Assembly: GCA_015039365.1 (NCBI GenBank)
Contig: WION01000003.1
Coordinates: 1 to 64,000, forward strand
Origin: Amanita rubescens
Lineage: Eukaryota > Basidiomycota > Agaricomycetes > Agaricales > Amanitaceae
Length of the DNA: 64,000 nucleotides
Direction of reading: 5' to 3'
Shown piece after piece: positions 48,894-60,693 of this stretch; the first letter of the stretch is position 1, and each line of letters opens with the position of its first letter. The notes below the pieces were generated by a model, which searched no databases, was not told the DNA's origin, and worked only from the letters and a program-made list of their open reading frames with translations. The position numbers and the translations under genes are program-made.

Positions 48894-49582
48894 GTTTGAG
48901 AACGCGATTTGATCGAGGACGGAAAAGGCGAGTAAAGAAGAGGTTTTGCTATTTGGAAGGTGCAGTAACGGAGGCCAGCTCGAAGGTATAGCATGGAGAC
49001 AGCAGATTTATACGATTGTTGCTGAGCACGCGTCGTTGACCAAGAGCGCCGGCAATCAAGACGCTTGATGCACTTGTCAGGCGATGTCTGGAGACGACCA
49101 GGGCGGCTAGGGAAGCAATGATTCCATCTGATTTTGAAGGACCACCACAAAACGACCTTATCGGGTTTCCATCGCTGACAAGGGTATCTTGGCATGTCAA
49201 GGGACCTTGTGAACACTCGAGACGTGGAAGGTCTCGCAAACGAGTCCAGGAAGTCATCGATCTTTGCCGACGCGAGTTCGCACTAAACGAAGTGCATAGC
49301 ATCAGAAACTCCGTTGATTCCGTTTCAGACAGCTGATGTGTCCCGGCGATTATCGAATGATGGAGCGAACCAGAGTGTCTCGTTTTGGGGTCATACGACA
49401 ACTATCATTGCTTGTTCTGAGACTGATGCCCACACGGAGGGAGGGCGGCTTTCACGGAAAGAGATTGGCCAGGAGAGTTGTGATGCAAGAGGGGAGCGCG
49501 CGTCGAGTGGAACAGAAAAGACTGTTTGCTCCATTTCTTCCGTGAAAGCGGATTCAGCTAGGAGAGGGCTGACCAGTGGTTA
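48894..49582. other. Intergenic
   Basis: No gene recognised. Short open frames on both strands only. Confidence 0.45.
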
Positions 49583-49589
49583 CTAGCCG

Positions 49590-50105
49590 ATGCCACCCTG
49601 CTCTTGCTGCGAGCGCGGGATGACGAACGCTTGTATTTTGATCCGAGGGGCTCGACGGCGGGCTCGCTTGGTATGCGCATGATCGGATGGACGAAAGAAG
49701 AATTTGACCAGTCTGGACCAGAATACATAACGCTCCCCGCGCCACCATTCGAGAGGTTTGATGTGCTCTCGGGTACTTTTCCGTACACCTTTTCGAATAT
49801 TTTCATCGTAAAGTAGATTCCAAACATAGATATCACTCACATCTGTTTTACTTCTTCGAACGTTTCCGTGGCCGCTCTGCCATAGTATTTGAAGGACCTT
49901 GCTCTTCTTTTTCAATGACGGCTTTGGTTCTATCATTTGTTCTTCCGACTTTTCTTCAGATGCGTCGTTCTGGACGTCAAATGTCGGTGGCACGACGTCA
50001 TCAATCTCCTTGGCATGCTTACCTCTGGCCTTACGGGGAGATTCCTCCTGAGGCTCCTCCGGGACGTCTTGTAAGTCTGGCTCCCGGAATGGCCCGTTTC
50101 CTTCG
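49590..50105 (-). pseudogene. Inverted CENP-C/Mif2 gene fragment
   Basis: Read on the minus strand this matches about 61488-62055 of the CENP-C gene: PDLQDVPEEPQEE, DDVVPPTFDVQN, EEQMIEPKPSLKKKSK, then REHIKPLEWWRGERYVF and a tail of Arg/Ser. The intron before the CENP-C motif is still present in DNA form, so this is a genomic duplication, not a retrocopy. Small deletions and frame changes disrupt it. It ends next to array copy 3. Confidence 0.88.
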
Positions 50106-50174
50106 TTGAACCATCTCCATGAAGCTGGCGCTGGCGAGCACCATAGTTTATTGATGAATGTTTGAGACTTTCTC

Positions 50175-51101
50175 ATGCCACCTAGAAACTGCTTCCGCCG
50201 CATCGTTTCAACGCTCTGTTCAAAGCGTTTGAAACCATCCGATTGTGTTGACCTTTCAGGTATATTACAGCCCTGTCTAACGTTTCCATGCGGTAGGACG
50301 CGCATCGGCTACCCCTACAGCAGCCAGGCCGACCGTTTTCCTCCCAACACTCGCGGCTTCTTCTACTACCACACACCTTCCAAGGCCCCCCAGCTCGTCG
50401 GCGAACTCCGCTTCCGTTGCTCAAGTAATCTCGACGATTTTCACAACAGCAAGGATTTGATCCTCAAGGACAAGTTCACGCCCTGGTCGATTCCACTATA
50501 CGCCTTGGCTAACCTTGTCAGTTACGCCAGATGGCGCGAGCAATTGATGCTCGATAATCTCGTCACACAGGCAACGCTAGACAAATGGGTCACTGCAAAA
50601 AATGTGGCACGCGGCGCAGTGAAGCTTTGGGTCGGACGGGATCGTCCAGTCCTATATTACATTACCCAGCCTTTTGTCTTCCGTTTCAACGCCAGCACCT
50701 TTACGTTCTACACGGCAACGAAAGATGAGATTCGTGGTTGTAACCCGCTTAGGGACAATCGTTCCGACAAGTCCATCCTCCCATATGGAGGTGAGCTATC
50801 GTCGTGGATTTGAATATATATGAGCTCACGGAACTTTCGCGCAGGAAGTGGACTAGTCCGATTCGAACCCTTGGTCACAAATCCTAAACGTCCAGAGCAA
50901 GACCAAGTGGCCTTACGCGTTCTCAAAATTATCGAGCCGGTGAAAGCCTTGGTCGAAGATTATGACGGTTACCTCCATCAGCCTACCGAAGGAATGCTGG
51001 TCCAGCGGTCACACGTAGGCTATCCGGTTGCATCACTTAGGCTAGATCAGTCATTGAAGGCCGCGGCAACCCTACCACTCAATTTTGACGATCTTCCTTG
51101 A
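50175..51101 (+). CDS. Array family copy 3
   Basis: Intact copy. Exon 1 50175-50790, intron 50791-50844, exon 2 50845-51101; ~290 residues. N-terminus MPPRNCFRRIVSTLCSK; it carries the family blocks NTRGFFYYHTPSKAP, RPVLYYITQPFVFRF, FYTATKDEI and PLNFDDLP at the end. A gap of a few residues occurs after RGC relative to other copies. Closest to copy 1 in the middle (KWVTAKNVARGAVKLWVGRD), and to copy 5 near the end (VQRSHVG), which suggests gene conversion between copies. Function unknown. Confidence 0.8.
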
Positions 51102-52565
51102 ACCGGGAAACCTAGACCAATACACTAATTATAATACTGTCTTTCCCTCAAATTATCAACGGATGATCTTTGGGTACATGCCCAACATTCGCTAGCTCTT
51201 TGCCTACCTTTTCCTATGTTATCTCGGCCGTGAAAACAAAACGCTCATACAAAGTCGATCTGTTTCGAGTCAGCGCGACCTGCGGCAGTGAACTTGCGTG
51301 CACCCTTCGCGGCTAGCAATGTTCTCGATGTTGCGCATATTGCCTGACGGACGGAGACCACATAGAATATCCAAAGACCTAAAGCATAGTTCATGCTTAC
51401 CTCCCATAATCATGTTCCTGTCGCTATTGTATCATGAACTTTCAAGTTCAGACACCCTCAGCGATGTAGAATATCTGCGTCTCGCATTAATACGTCTGTG
51501 CATCATTAATACGTCCATGCACAGACTGGAAAACAAACTTCTCATAAGGGTTGTCCTTTGAGCTTTTGCTAGGTTTCCGATAAGCCACAGGGATAGCGGT
51601 TACCTTGGCGCAATAAAGTCACCGCCATGGTTTTAGTATAATCATTCATTGTTGGCAGCCACCTGTCCAGTATGAGTAAAAGCAATCCTTGTTAGGAGCA
51701 GCGAGACTGGCGGGTTTTGCTCGCGTTGTATCTTCTCTTGGCCACCAGGGTATTGAAGCCCACCATCCTCTTGATTGCTTATTCAATGCTACAAGCACAG
51801 GCTGACGAACGCTTGTGCTTAGAAATGGCGGAGTCTTTTGATACGCGCAGGATCTCGATCAGAAGGAAGCTGACCGGTCGATACGTCTTCTATCCCACCA
51901 TCTGGGGGGTTCTATATCTTCATACTTCTTCCCGGTACGCTGAGAATAATTTCGTTAAATGGTAAAGCAAGTGGATCCGTACGGCGACAGCATAGGCCCG
52001 CACCACCAGCTCATGAAGCGAGAAACATGAGCAAGCCCGGCTCAGCCCGGGATATTGTGAATGAGATTATGTCCGAGATGGAGGAGCTTCGCGTTTTGCT
52101 TGTTTATCAAGTGGTCATGGCGACGAGAGAGACCATTGCAAAGGCCTTAAATCGCACATCGGTTGAGAAACGAACGAGATACAAGGGTATCAACCTCACC
52201 TATTTTATTTCCCAAAAACATCGAACCGCAGATGAACGCGGTCACCGCCTGTCAAATGGCTAAGGCAGCGAGAAAGAACGCTTAATATATTTAAATCCCA
52301 CCCTAGTTGAAGCAGATCCATCAAGAAATGGACAGGATATGAATTTATCAAGCTCACCTGTTGTTTTTAAAAAATCACATTTTTTGAATTTTCATTTTGT
52401 GACCTCAAAAATTTGTGAGCATCTATCCGATATATATGGGGTCCCAGAAATAAATTGCCGAAGCTCAACGCTCGGCGGTTGTTATTTCGAATCTACAAAA
52501 CTAAGTACAAAACATATGTGTGTGACCGTGACCGTCAAGTCACGTGCAAAACACAACGGTAATCC
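51102..52565 (+). repeat. Long duplicated tail after copy 3
   Basis: Almost the whole stretch recurs in order at 53490-54690: ACCAATACACTAATTATAAT, the CGGCCGTGAAAACAAAACGC block, GCTTACCTCCCATAATCATG, GCCACAGGGATAGCGGTTAC, and GCGAGACTGGCGGGTTTTGC. It also carries a short open frame (51717-51965) whose first ~60 codons are shared with 54129-54530; I see no known domain in it. 52020-52270 is unique to this copy. Confidence 0.85.
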
Positions 52566-53489
52566 ATGCGGCCACCTCGTCGCATCCTTTCAACGCTCTG
52601 TTCAAAGCATTTGAAACCATCCGATTGTACTGATCTTTCAGGTACATCACAGCCCTGTCTAACGCTACCATGCGGTAGGACCCGCATCAGCTACCCCAAA
52701 ATCAACGGGACTAGCCGTTTCCCTCCCAACACTCGCGGCTTCTTCTACTACCACACACCTCCCAAGGCCCCCCCGCTCGTCGGCGAACTCCGCTTCCGTT
52801 GCGCAAGTAACATGGACGATTTTCACGACGGCAAGGATTTAGTGCTCAAGGACAAGTTCACGCCCTGGTCAATTCCACTATACGCCTTGGCTAATTGTGT
52901 CAGTTACGCCAAATTACGCGAGCAATTGATGCTCGATAATCTCGTTACACAGGCAATGCTAGACAAATGGGGCACCGCGAGGAGCATGGTACGCGAAGTA
53001 AAGTATAAGGTCCGACGGGATCGTCCAGTCCTATATTACATTACCCAGCCTTTTGTCTTCCGTTTCAACGCCGACAGGATTGCGTTCTACACGGCAACGA
53101 AAGATGAGATTGGTGGTTGTTTCGCGAATAACCCGCTTAGGGACAATCGTTCCAACAAGTCCATCTTCCCATATGGAGGTGAGCTATCGTCGTGGATTTG
53201 AATATATATGAGCTCACGAAACTTTCTCGCAGGAAGTGGGCTAGTCCGATTCGAACCATTGGTCACAAATCCCAAACGTCCAGAGCAAGACCAAGTAGCC
53301 TTACACGTCCTCAAAATTATCGAGCCGGTGAAAGCCTTGATCGAAGACTATGACGGTTACCTCCATCAGCCTACCGAAGGAATGCTGGTCCAGCGGTCAA
53401 ATATAGGCTTTCCAGTTCCAGCACTTAGGCTAGATCAGTCATTGAAGGTCCGGACAACCCTACCACTCAATTTTGACGATCTTCCTTGA
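52566..53489 (+). CDS. Array family copy 4
   Basis: Intact copy. Exon 1 52566-53178, intron 53179-53232, exon 2 53233-53489; ~290 residues. N-terminus MRPPRRILSTLCSKHLKPSD. Family blocks are complete. It differs from the others at REVKYKVRRD and at NADRIAFYTATKDEIGGCF. No catalytic motif or membrane segment. Copies 3 and 4 with their tails form two adjacent units of about 2.1-2.4 kb, so this pair arose by unequal exchange or replication slippage of the whole unit. Confidence 0.8.
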
Positions 53490-54700
53490 CCCGGGAAACC
53501 TAGACCAATACACTAATTATAATACTGTCTTTCCCTCAAATTATCAATGGATGATCTTTGGGATACATGCCCAACATTCGCTAGTTCTTGGCCTACCTTT
53601 TCCTATGTTATCTCGGCCGTGAAAACAAAACGCTCATACAAAGTCGATCTGTTTCGAGTCAGCGCGACCTGCGGCAGTGAACTTGTGTACACCCGCAACA
53701 ATGGAACGTCTGTTGGCGTTGGATTTCCTCGGCGCTCCGGTGAACGAGTTGGCTGTCGCGGCTAGCAATGTTCTCGATGTTGCGCATATTGCCTGACAGA
53801 CGGAGACCACATGAATATCCAAAGGCGGCCAAGACCTAAATCATAGTTCATGCTTACCTCCCATAATCATGTTCCTGTCGCTATTGTATCATGAACTGTC
53901 AAGTTCAGACACCCTCAGCGATGTAGAATATCTGTGTCTCAAACTTTTCATAAGCGTTGTCCTTTGAGCTTTTGCTAGGTTTCCGATAAGCCACAGGGAT
54001 AGCGGTTACCTTGGCGCAATAAAGTCACCGCCATGGTTTTTAGTATAATCATTCATTGTTGGTAGCGACCTGTCCAGAGTAAAGCAATCCTTGTTTGATA
54101 TTATTAGGAGCAGCGAGACTGGCGGGTTTTGCTCGCGTTGTATCTTCTCTTGGCCACCAGGGTATTGAAGCCCACCATCCTCTTGATTGCTTATTCAATG
54201 CTACAAGCACGGGCTGACGAACGCTTGTGCTTAGAAATGGCGGAGTCTTTTGATACGCGCAGGATCTCGATCAGAAGGAAGCTGACCGGTCGATACGTCT
54301 TCTATGCCACCATCCGGGGGTTCTATATCTTCATATTTCTTCCCGGTACGCTGAGAATAATTTTGTTAAATGATAAAGCAAGCGGATCCGTACGGCGACA
54401 GCATAGGCCCCTTAATAATTCAAATCCCACCCTAGTTGAAGCAGATCCATCAAGAAATGGACAGGATATGAATTTATCAAGCTCACCTGTTGTTTTTAAA
54501 AAATCACATTTTCGAATTTTCGTTTTGTGACCTCAAGACTTTGTGAGCATCTATCCAATATACATCGGGTCCCAGAAATAAATTGCCGAAGCTGAGCGCT
54601 TGGCGGTTGTTAAGATATGAATTTTCGAATCTACAAGACTACAACATACTATTACTATGAGTGTGACCGTGACCGTCAAGTCACGTGCAAAACAAAACGG
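53490..54700 (+). repeat. Long duplicated tail after copy 4
   Basis: Counterpart of 51102-52565 with few differences; lacks the ~250-base insert at 52020-52270 but has extra bases near 53690-53760 that are also found after copy 5. Ends with GTGACCGTGACCGTCAAGTC as in the other unit. Confidence 0.85.
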
Positions 54701-55213
54701 GTATGTTTGTCTTGGCGGGGCCGACAGGGGCCGACTCAGCTGTAATCAAGTACTCAATCAGTTTAGGAAGTGTGTAGAGGTGGTACGAAGTGGGGTAGCA
54801 AGGTATTTGGAAACCTGCCGACTTCCCAAGCCTGCCGATTGGGTAACGAGGCATAGTAATCACAGCAGAGGAAATCAAAATCATGGCAGGCGATCTGGGT
54901 CGTTGTTGTTCCGAAAGAGCATCTTCACCATCATGCATCAGCCCCGACAACGTGGAGTTTCCTGGAGTGGTACGGAATTCATCTTCACCGCCATTCACGG
55001 CGGTTCACGCGGGATCATGACGGGCCACGGTGGGTCGCGGTCATTGTGATGTTTATATAGCATATTTTGACCGTCATAATCCTAGCCTAAATTGTGCGAG
55101 ATATGGAGATTGAATGTCAAAAGTTGAACTGTAGATAATACAACCTATCTTCGGTAACAAACGGAATTCCGCCGTTCATCTCGTGGTATTATGTTCTCGG
55201 TCCCTCTTTTCTC
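54701..55213. other. Intergenic
   Basis: Unique sequence between the duplicated tail and the F-box gene; no gene recognised. Confidence 0.45.
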
Positions 55214-56600
55214 TCAAACGAGTTTGACAGTGGTACCAAGTGCCTCTAGAGCAGCCACCCTTTTCTTATAGTCCCGACCACCGTATGGCACGTTCCAAAG
55301 TTCGACCGACTTTATCCCCATAAACATTTCTCGCCAGTTTGACACGTGTGCGACGATCGATTTCAGATTCCTTTGTCGAGTCTCTATCACATCGAGCCAT
55401 TCTTCTGCGTTGTTGAAGCAACTGCTGATATGCAGTGTCGTAAGATAACGTCCTAACCGCCCACTCGAAATGCCTTCCCGAGCTTCAACATCCAGTATAG
55501 GTGTTCTCACCACATATAATGTGTGAATCATAGGCGCGTCGGCCAGAATTTGTGGAATGGGAAGGAAGAATCGCGCGCCCTGAAGCCGAATTTCATGCAG
55601 TTGATGTAACTTGTATTGTCGTTTTATAATATCATATAGATCAGTCTCGGAAGACCGGTCATCATCGTAAGAGATTTTGAGGGTGGTGATATTGGGAACT
55701 ACAATTAAAGGAATGACGGTATCGGGTTGCATATGTAGCAGTGTCAAGCTGAACCAATGCACATTCGGCATACAAACCCCAACCAGTGGTCCACTTCCAG
55801 CACCGGCTATGGTCAAATGGCACCGTTCGAGATACTGAAGCGTCCCAGGTTGGCGCAAGACATTGAGCCAGGTTGAAAGGGACATTTCGGGAGAGTAACA
55901 CTCCAAAGACCGCAACTGGTGCCATGACAAACACAACTTTCTCAATTTCGGCTCGCACTCTTCCGAAGCTGTGGCGGAATCCCAAATACAGATGTGTCGT
56001 GTTTTGTCCATGAATGGAGGTACCTTCAGGTCCTCGTCCGCCCGTATTTCGGTTACAACAATTGCAAACTCGTCCACGTCCAAGGGCGGTAAACACATCA
56101 ATTTATGGTACGGCATCGTAATGTCGAGCTTTTGAATCCGAAATGGAACAACAAAGTCTAGAAAGACTTTGTAGATGTCGGGATACAGAGCGTAAAAAAG
56201 GAGCGATACGGTCAACGGATAGTCACCAGCTCGGCCAACCCACGTCCGGTACAGGTGTAGGTGACGCGCGTACTCCGTATTCAAGTCTGCCATGATATGA
56301 ACATTGCTCCATAGCACAGGAGTGTTTAATGCAACCTGGCGCCACCTCGAACACACTTGCGAGATGGTACGTTGATGCGGAACCTCGAGTTGGTGATAGA
56401 ACATGCGGAGTGGGGAGTCACCAGTGCATAGAACAAAGATGTGGCTGAGCAACTCGTTTGGCAAGATTCTGAGCGGCGACGGATCATCGACAATGCCGCC
56501 CTTCAAGTCGTCAATGTGGGCCCTCTTTTTCCTTCTGGAGTGTAGAAATCCCTCAAGTCTAATTAGATATTGGGCCTTAGTAAGTGTACAGATCGTCCAT
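55214..56600 (-). CDS. F-box protein
   Basis: The frame 55214-56506 is open for 430 residues and holds LRILPNELLSHIFVLC, a clear F-box, then QRTISQVCSRWRQVALNTPVLWSNVHI, the usual sequel in agaricomycete F-box proteins, and a long leucine-rich C-terminal part. Upstream of the first ATG in that frame the reading continues as a coiled-coil-like stretch (LEGFLHSRRKKRAHIDDLK), reaching an ATG at 56600 if one extra base near 56577-56583 is discounted. I give the longer extent; the safe minimum is 55214-56506. Expected role: substrate receptor of an SCF ubiquitin ligase. Confidence 0.85.
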
Positions 56601-56687
56601 TGGTACTGCTCTAATCACCTAGCGAGCATGGTCGAAGGGGAATAACTTTGATGCGTGACGCGTGACACGACCGCGGTCTGGTAATTC

Positions 56688-57649
56688 ATGCGGCCACCTT
56701 GCCGCATCGTTTCAACGCTCTGTTCAAAGCGTTTGAAACCATTTGATTGTACCGATCTTTCAGGTACATCACGGCCCTGTCTAACGCTACCATGCGGTAG
56801 GACGCACATCGGCTACCACAAAACCAAAGGGGCTAGCCCTTTTCCTCCCAACACTCGCGGCTTCTTCTACTACCACACACCTCCCAAGGCCCCCCCGCTC
56901 GTCGGCGAACTCCGCTTCCGTTGCGCAAGTAATCTCGACGATTTTCACGACGGCAAGGATTTAGTGCTCAAGGACAAGTTCACGCCCTGGTCAATTCCAC
57001 TATACGCCTTAGCTAATTGGGTCGGTTACGCCAAATTACGCGAGCAATTGATGCTCGATAATCTCGTTACACAGGCAACGCTAGACAAATGGGGCACCGC
57101 GAGGAGCATGGTACGCGACGCAACAAAGTATGAGCTCGGACGGGATCGTCCAGTCCTATATTACATTACCCAGCCTTTTGTCTTCCGTTTCAACAGCAGC
57201 ACCATTGCGTTCTACACGGCAACGAAAGATGAGATTCGTGGTTGTTTAGCGAATAACCCGCTTAGGGACAATCGTTCCCACAAGTCCCGCAACTACCTCG
57301 TCCCATATGGAGGTGAGCTATGTCGTGGATTCGAATATATATGAGCTCACGAAACTTTCGCGCAGGAAGTGGGCTAGTCCGACTCGAACCCTTGGTCACA
57401 AATCCTAAACGTCCAAATCAAGACCAAGTGGCCTTACGCGTTCTCAAAATTATCGAGCCGGTGAAATCCTTGGTCGAAGATTATGACGGTTACCTCCATC
57501 AGCCTACCGAAGGAATGCTGGTCCAGCGGTCACACGTAGGCCATCCGGTTGCAGCACTTAGGCTAGATCGGTCATTGAAGGCCGCGGCAACCCTACCACT
57601 CAATTTTGACGATCTTCCTTGGACCGGGAAACCTAGACCAATACACTAA
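56688..57649 (+). CDS. Array family copy 5, stop-codon lost
   Basis: Exon 1 56688-57312, intron 57313-57365, exon 2 57366-57649; ~302 residues. N-terminus MRPPCRIVSTLCSKRLKPFD. Family blocks complete. The usual stop after FDDLP is changed to TGG, so the frame runs eight more residues (to PRPIH) before TAA. It shares VQRSHVG and the AAATLP stretch with copy 3. Function unknown. Confidence 0.8.
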
Positions 57650-59008
57650 TTATAATACTGTCTTTCCCTCAAATTATCAATGGATGATCTTTGGGTACAT
57701 GCCCAACATTCGCTAGCTCTTGGCCTACCTTTTCCTATGTTATCTCGGCCGTGAAAACAAAACGCTCATACAAAGTCGATCTGTTTCGAGTCAGCGCGAC
57801 CTGCGGCAGTGAACTTGTGTACACCCGCAACAATGGAACGTCTGCTGGCGTTGGATTTCCTCGGCGCTCCGGTGAACGAGTTGGTGTCGCGGCTAGCAAT
57901 GTTCTCGATGTTGCGCATATCGCCTGACGGACGGAGACCACATGAATATCTAAGGATCTAAAGCATAGTTCATGCTTACCTCCCATAATCATTCATGTTC
58001 CAGTCGCTATTGCGAAACTTTCAGACACCCCTGCGTCTGGCGCGTCATTAATACATTTATGCATAGATTGGGGAACAAACTTTCATAAGCGTGTTGTCCT
58101 TTGACCACGTTTTCGACAAGCCACACTGGGGACCTTGACGCAATGAAGTCACCGTCAGTGGAGGTATCATCATTTGTTGTTGGGAGGGGCCACTTGTGGT
58201 TTGAATCTCAAGACAATCTTTGTTTGATATTAGAAGCAGGTTTTAAGGGGAACGTCGCATCTTCTCAAGTTGAATATCGCTTGTCGTTAGAGTCAACGAG
58301 TGATACAAGGCGATACGTTGTGGAACTGTTGAGCACATATGCACGATGGCAACCCTCCAAATTGTTCGAAACGCGGCTTCTTGCATTCGCAGCATTGAAC
58401 AGAATACCATATTAGAAGACTGAGGTAGAGAATGTCCTGGTGTTCGGAAAACTGCAGCGCATATCTCAGCACCATGGTGCATAACGAGTTTTTACAACTT
58501 TGGATCTTGGGAGGGAATTGTCAAGGTCGTTATATCTTGGAAGGTAGTACGTTTGGACTGGTCGCGGAACCCGCTTCAAGTCCAAAATTTGGAGGGTCGT
58601 AATGGCTGCACTCGGGACAGGCATTCTACTCGAGATCACCATGAAGAAGAATCCATGTTTGCCTTATTTCATGCCAGCTGTCGTGGCCATCTACGCATTG
58701 GCAAGAATAATATGCCTGCAAGTTGTTCTAGCGCTGATCCGCGCACTGCGTCAATATACGTGCCACACTTTGCTTGATAACGACTATCATATCCCCGAAG
58801 TAACTTGTACGTAGACTGTGAAGTGGGATTCCCATTGATGCTTTTGAAGATGTGACACCACTCTGGTGTAACAACATAATCGCACTTTCGTTCTTATTTT
58901 TTTCACTGACCCTGGACTTGCATAACGAAATCGATATGTAGTATTATCACAAGTGTTTCATTTTATTCCCTCGTGCGATACAATTTGGATGAGTGATGAA
59001 GTCATATC
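57650..59008. other. Tail of copy 5, then unique DNA
   Basis: 57650-58190 matches the tails of copies 3 and 4 with increasing divergence. The rest is unique apart from the remnant at 58602. Confidence 0.55.
58602..58814 (+). pseudogene. Possible C-terminal remnant of the membrane-protein family
   Basis: A 70-codon frame reads PYFMPAVVAIYALARIICLQ and then VVLALIRALRQ, which resembles the last membrane segment and the ALxxLP region in the protein at 8482-9790 and its family. No upstream exons of the family are seen, so this is at most a fragment. Confidence 0.35.
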
Positions 59009-60693
59009 CTAAGCGAAGGATGGAGAGCCAGGCGGCAAGATCGTTTTTTCTGAAACATCCTGTCCACCCACTTCTGGCAACGTGTATGTGATGTATCCAC
59101 ATCCAAGACACCAGTCACTGTCGTAAAGCACACCGACTTGTCCTGGGGCAACCGCTTTCTGAGGCTCGTCAAACTCGATGAGTAGATCGGAAGGATCGTC
59201 CTGCCTGTTTTAAGCAAAGTCATGATTTGGTTTCGCTCCAAGTCGTTGATCGATCACTTACATGAAAACGGTACAGGGCACTTCTTCCATGCGATATCGG
59301 TGCCTAACATGTGCACGAAGACCTAGGGGAGTAGATATATCCCTGGGTGGCATGTCTGCCCATATCCAACGATACCCCGTTATTCGCATGGCGGTGAAAT
59401 ATAGGGCGGAATTATTCCTGGAAACGAATGAATGAGATATGCTGACGTTGATGCAATGGGCATTCTCACGTTCCCGGCACGACGTATATCGCATTGTTGC
59501 TAATGTCCTTTTTGGCAACAAACATTCGGGCAGGCATGCCTTTAATGCGGACATTCTCTCCTATTGTATAATTCCATAAGCCCAAATGGTTTCCAATTAC
59601 TTTGTTTGTCGATAATTCATATATCGGGCCGGGGTTTGGAGGTATATACGATGCTGACAATCCTAAATGAATGGCGAACGTCGAAAGACAGGTCCAACTT
59701 ACATAAAAATTTACTAAATCGGGCCTTTTCTCCAACAAAGCAAATCCCCATGCTTTCTGGCCGCTGAGCAGTAGGCAGCTGATATTTTCGTGCTAATTCA
59801 CGAACTTGTAATTTGTTCAAATGGCCCAACGGAAATAGAGAGCGTCTTAATCCGTCCTCAGATATGGAAGAGAGGTAGTATGATTGGTCCTTGTTACGGG
59901 CAGCACCACGCAGAAGGCGGGGACGAGGTTCATCTAGACATGTCGACCAATCTTTCTTTGCATAATGACCTGGGATATACGCTCAGTCCGACAGACGCGT
60001 AATGTCGATAGAACCTACCTGTTGCGAACCAGGGCCTTTCTTTTGTGCTGGGATTAGCCGGAAGGCACTCTAGTAGTGCTCCGAACTTAATCTCTCTGCG
60101 TTACATGTCAGTATGATTCCATAACTCTGAAAATGCACTGTACTTGTTACACCACACGTCTGGATTGGGCGTAATACCCTTCTCCCACTGATATAATGAG
60201 GGCTCGAAAACTTTGTTCCAATAATCGCGCGACAAGTCTACCTGAAGATTATCAGACGACCCCACAGCCGGGACACAAGGTCGTACCATTTTACAGGGGA
60301 TATCGATCATTCTGCAGACGCGTTGAACATCCTCCCAGTCTTTTTCCCATTCACAACCACCGTCCGTACCAGACTCGTCTCTGGTATCCCAGTTGCGCAT
60401 ATATACAGCTGAAAGATCATAATCCTGAGGTACATTAGTTAGAGTCAGAATTTAACAAGTGATGTTCCTGGTCACCTCTTCCACCAGTAAACGCGCGGCC
60501 ACCGAAGAGTCGACGCCGCCAGACATAGCGACAACGACTAGAAAAAAGCGATTAATTAATGTTTATTATCAGAGGTGTCAGACTCACGTTTATCCCCCTT
60601 TCTTGGGTATGTGTGGGTATTACGCTTATCCAAACATCGAGTCAGATACTTCTTGACCGATTGGCGCAGACACGGCAGAGACGTCATGGCCAT
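59009..60693 (-). CDS. SLM3: Mitochondrial tRNA-specific 2-thiouridylase (MnmA/TRMU type)
   Basis: Nine exons join in phase (60693-60588, 60537-60476, 60424-60287, 60241-60144, 60095-60019, 59969-59703, 59653-59470, 59417-59262, 59204-59009), 427 residues. Motifs: VVVAMSGGVDSSVAARLL (PP-loop for ATP), TPNPDVWCNK with the catalytic Cys, TGHYAK, RGAARNKDQSYYLSS, PESMGICFVG with the second Cys (persulfide), and LYDSDWCLGCGYI at the end. The enzyme adds sulfur to the wobble uridine of tRNA Lys, Glu and Gln. The N-terminus MAMTSLPCLRQSVKKYLTRC is basic and hydroxylated, which suits a mitochondrial presequence; an ATG at 60777 is an alternative start. No frame break. Divergent from CENP-C. Confidence 0.93.

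Noticed and set aside
51717..51965. 83-codon frame in the tail, also at 54129
   Set aside because: Shared only because the DNA is duplicated; the two frames diverge after ~60 codons and no domain is seen.
53701..53796. 31-codon mini-gene in the duplicated tail (MERLLALDFLGAPVNE...)
   Set aside because: Reads well after copy 4, but a two-base deletion breaks it after copy 5 and most of it is missing after copy 3, so it is not maintained as a protein.
45300..57650. Antisense open frames across all array copies (for example 45300-45542, 50182-50424)
   Set aside because: They mirror the conserved sense exons and carry no independent features.
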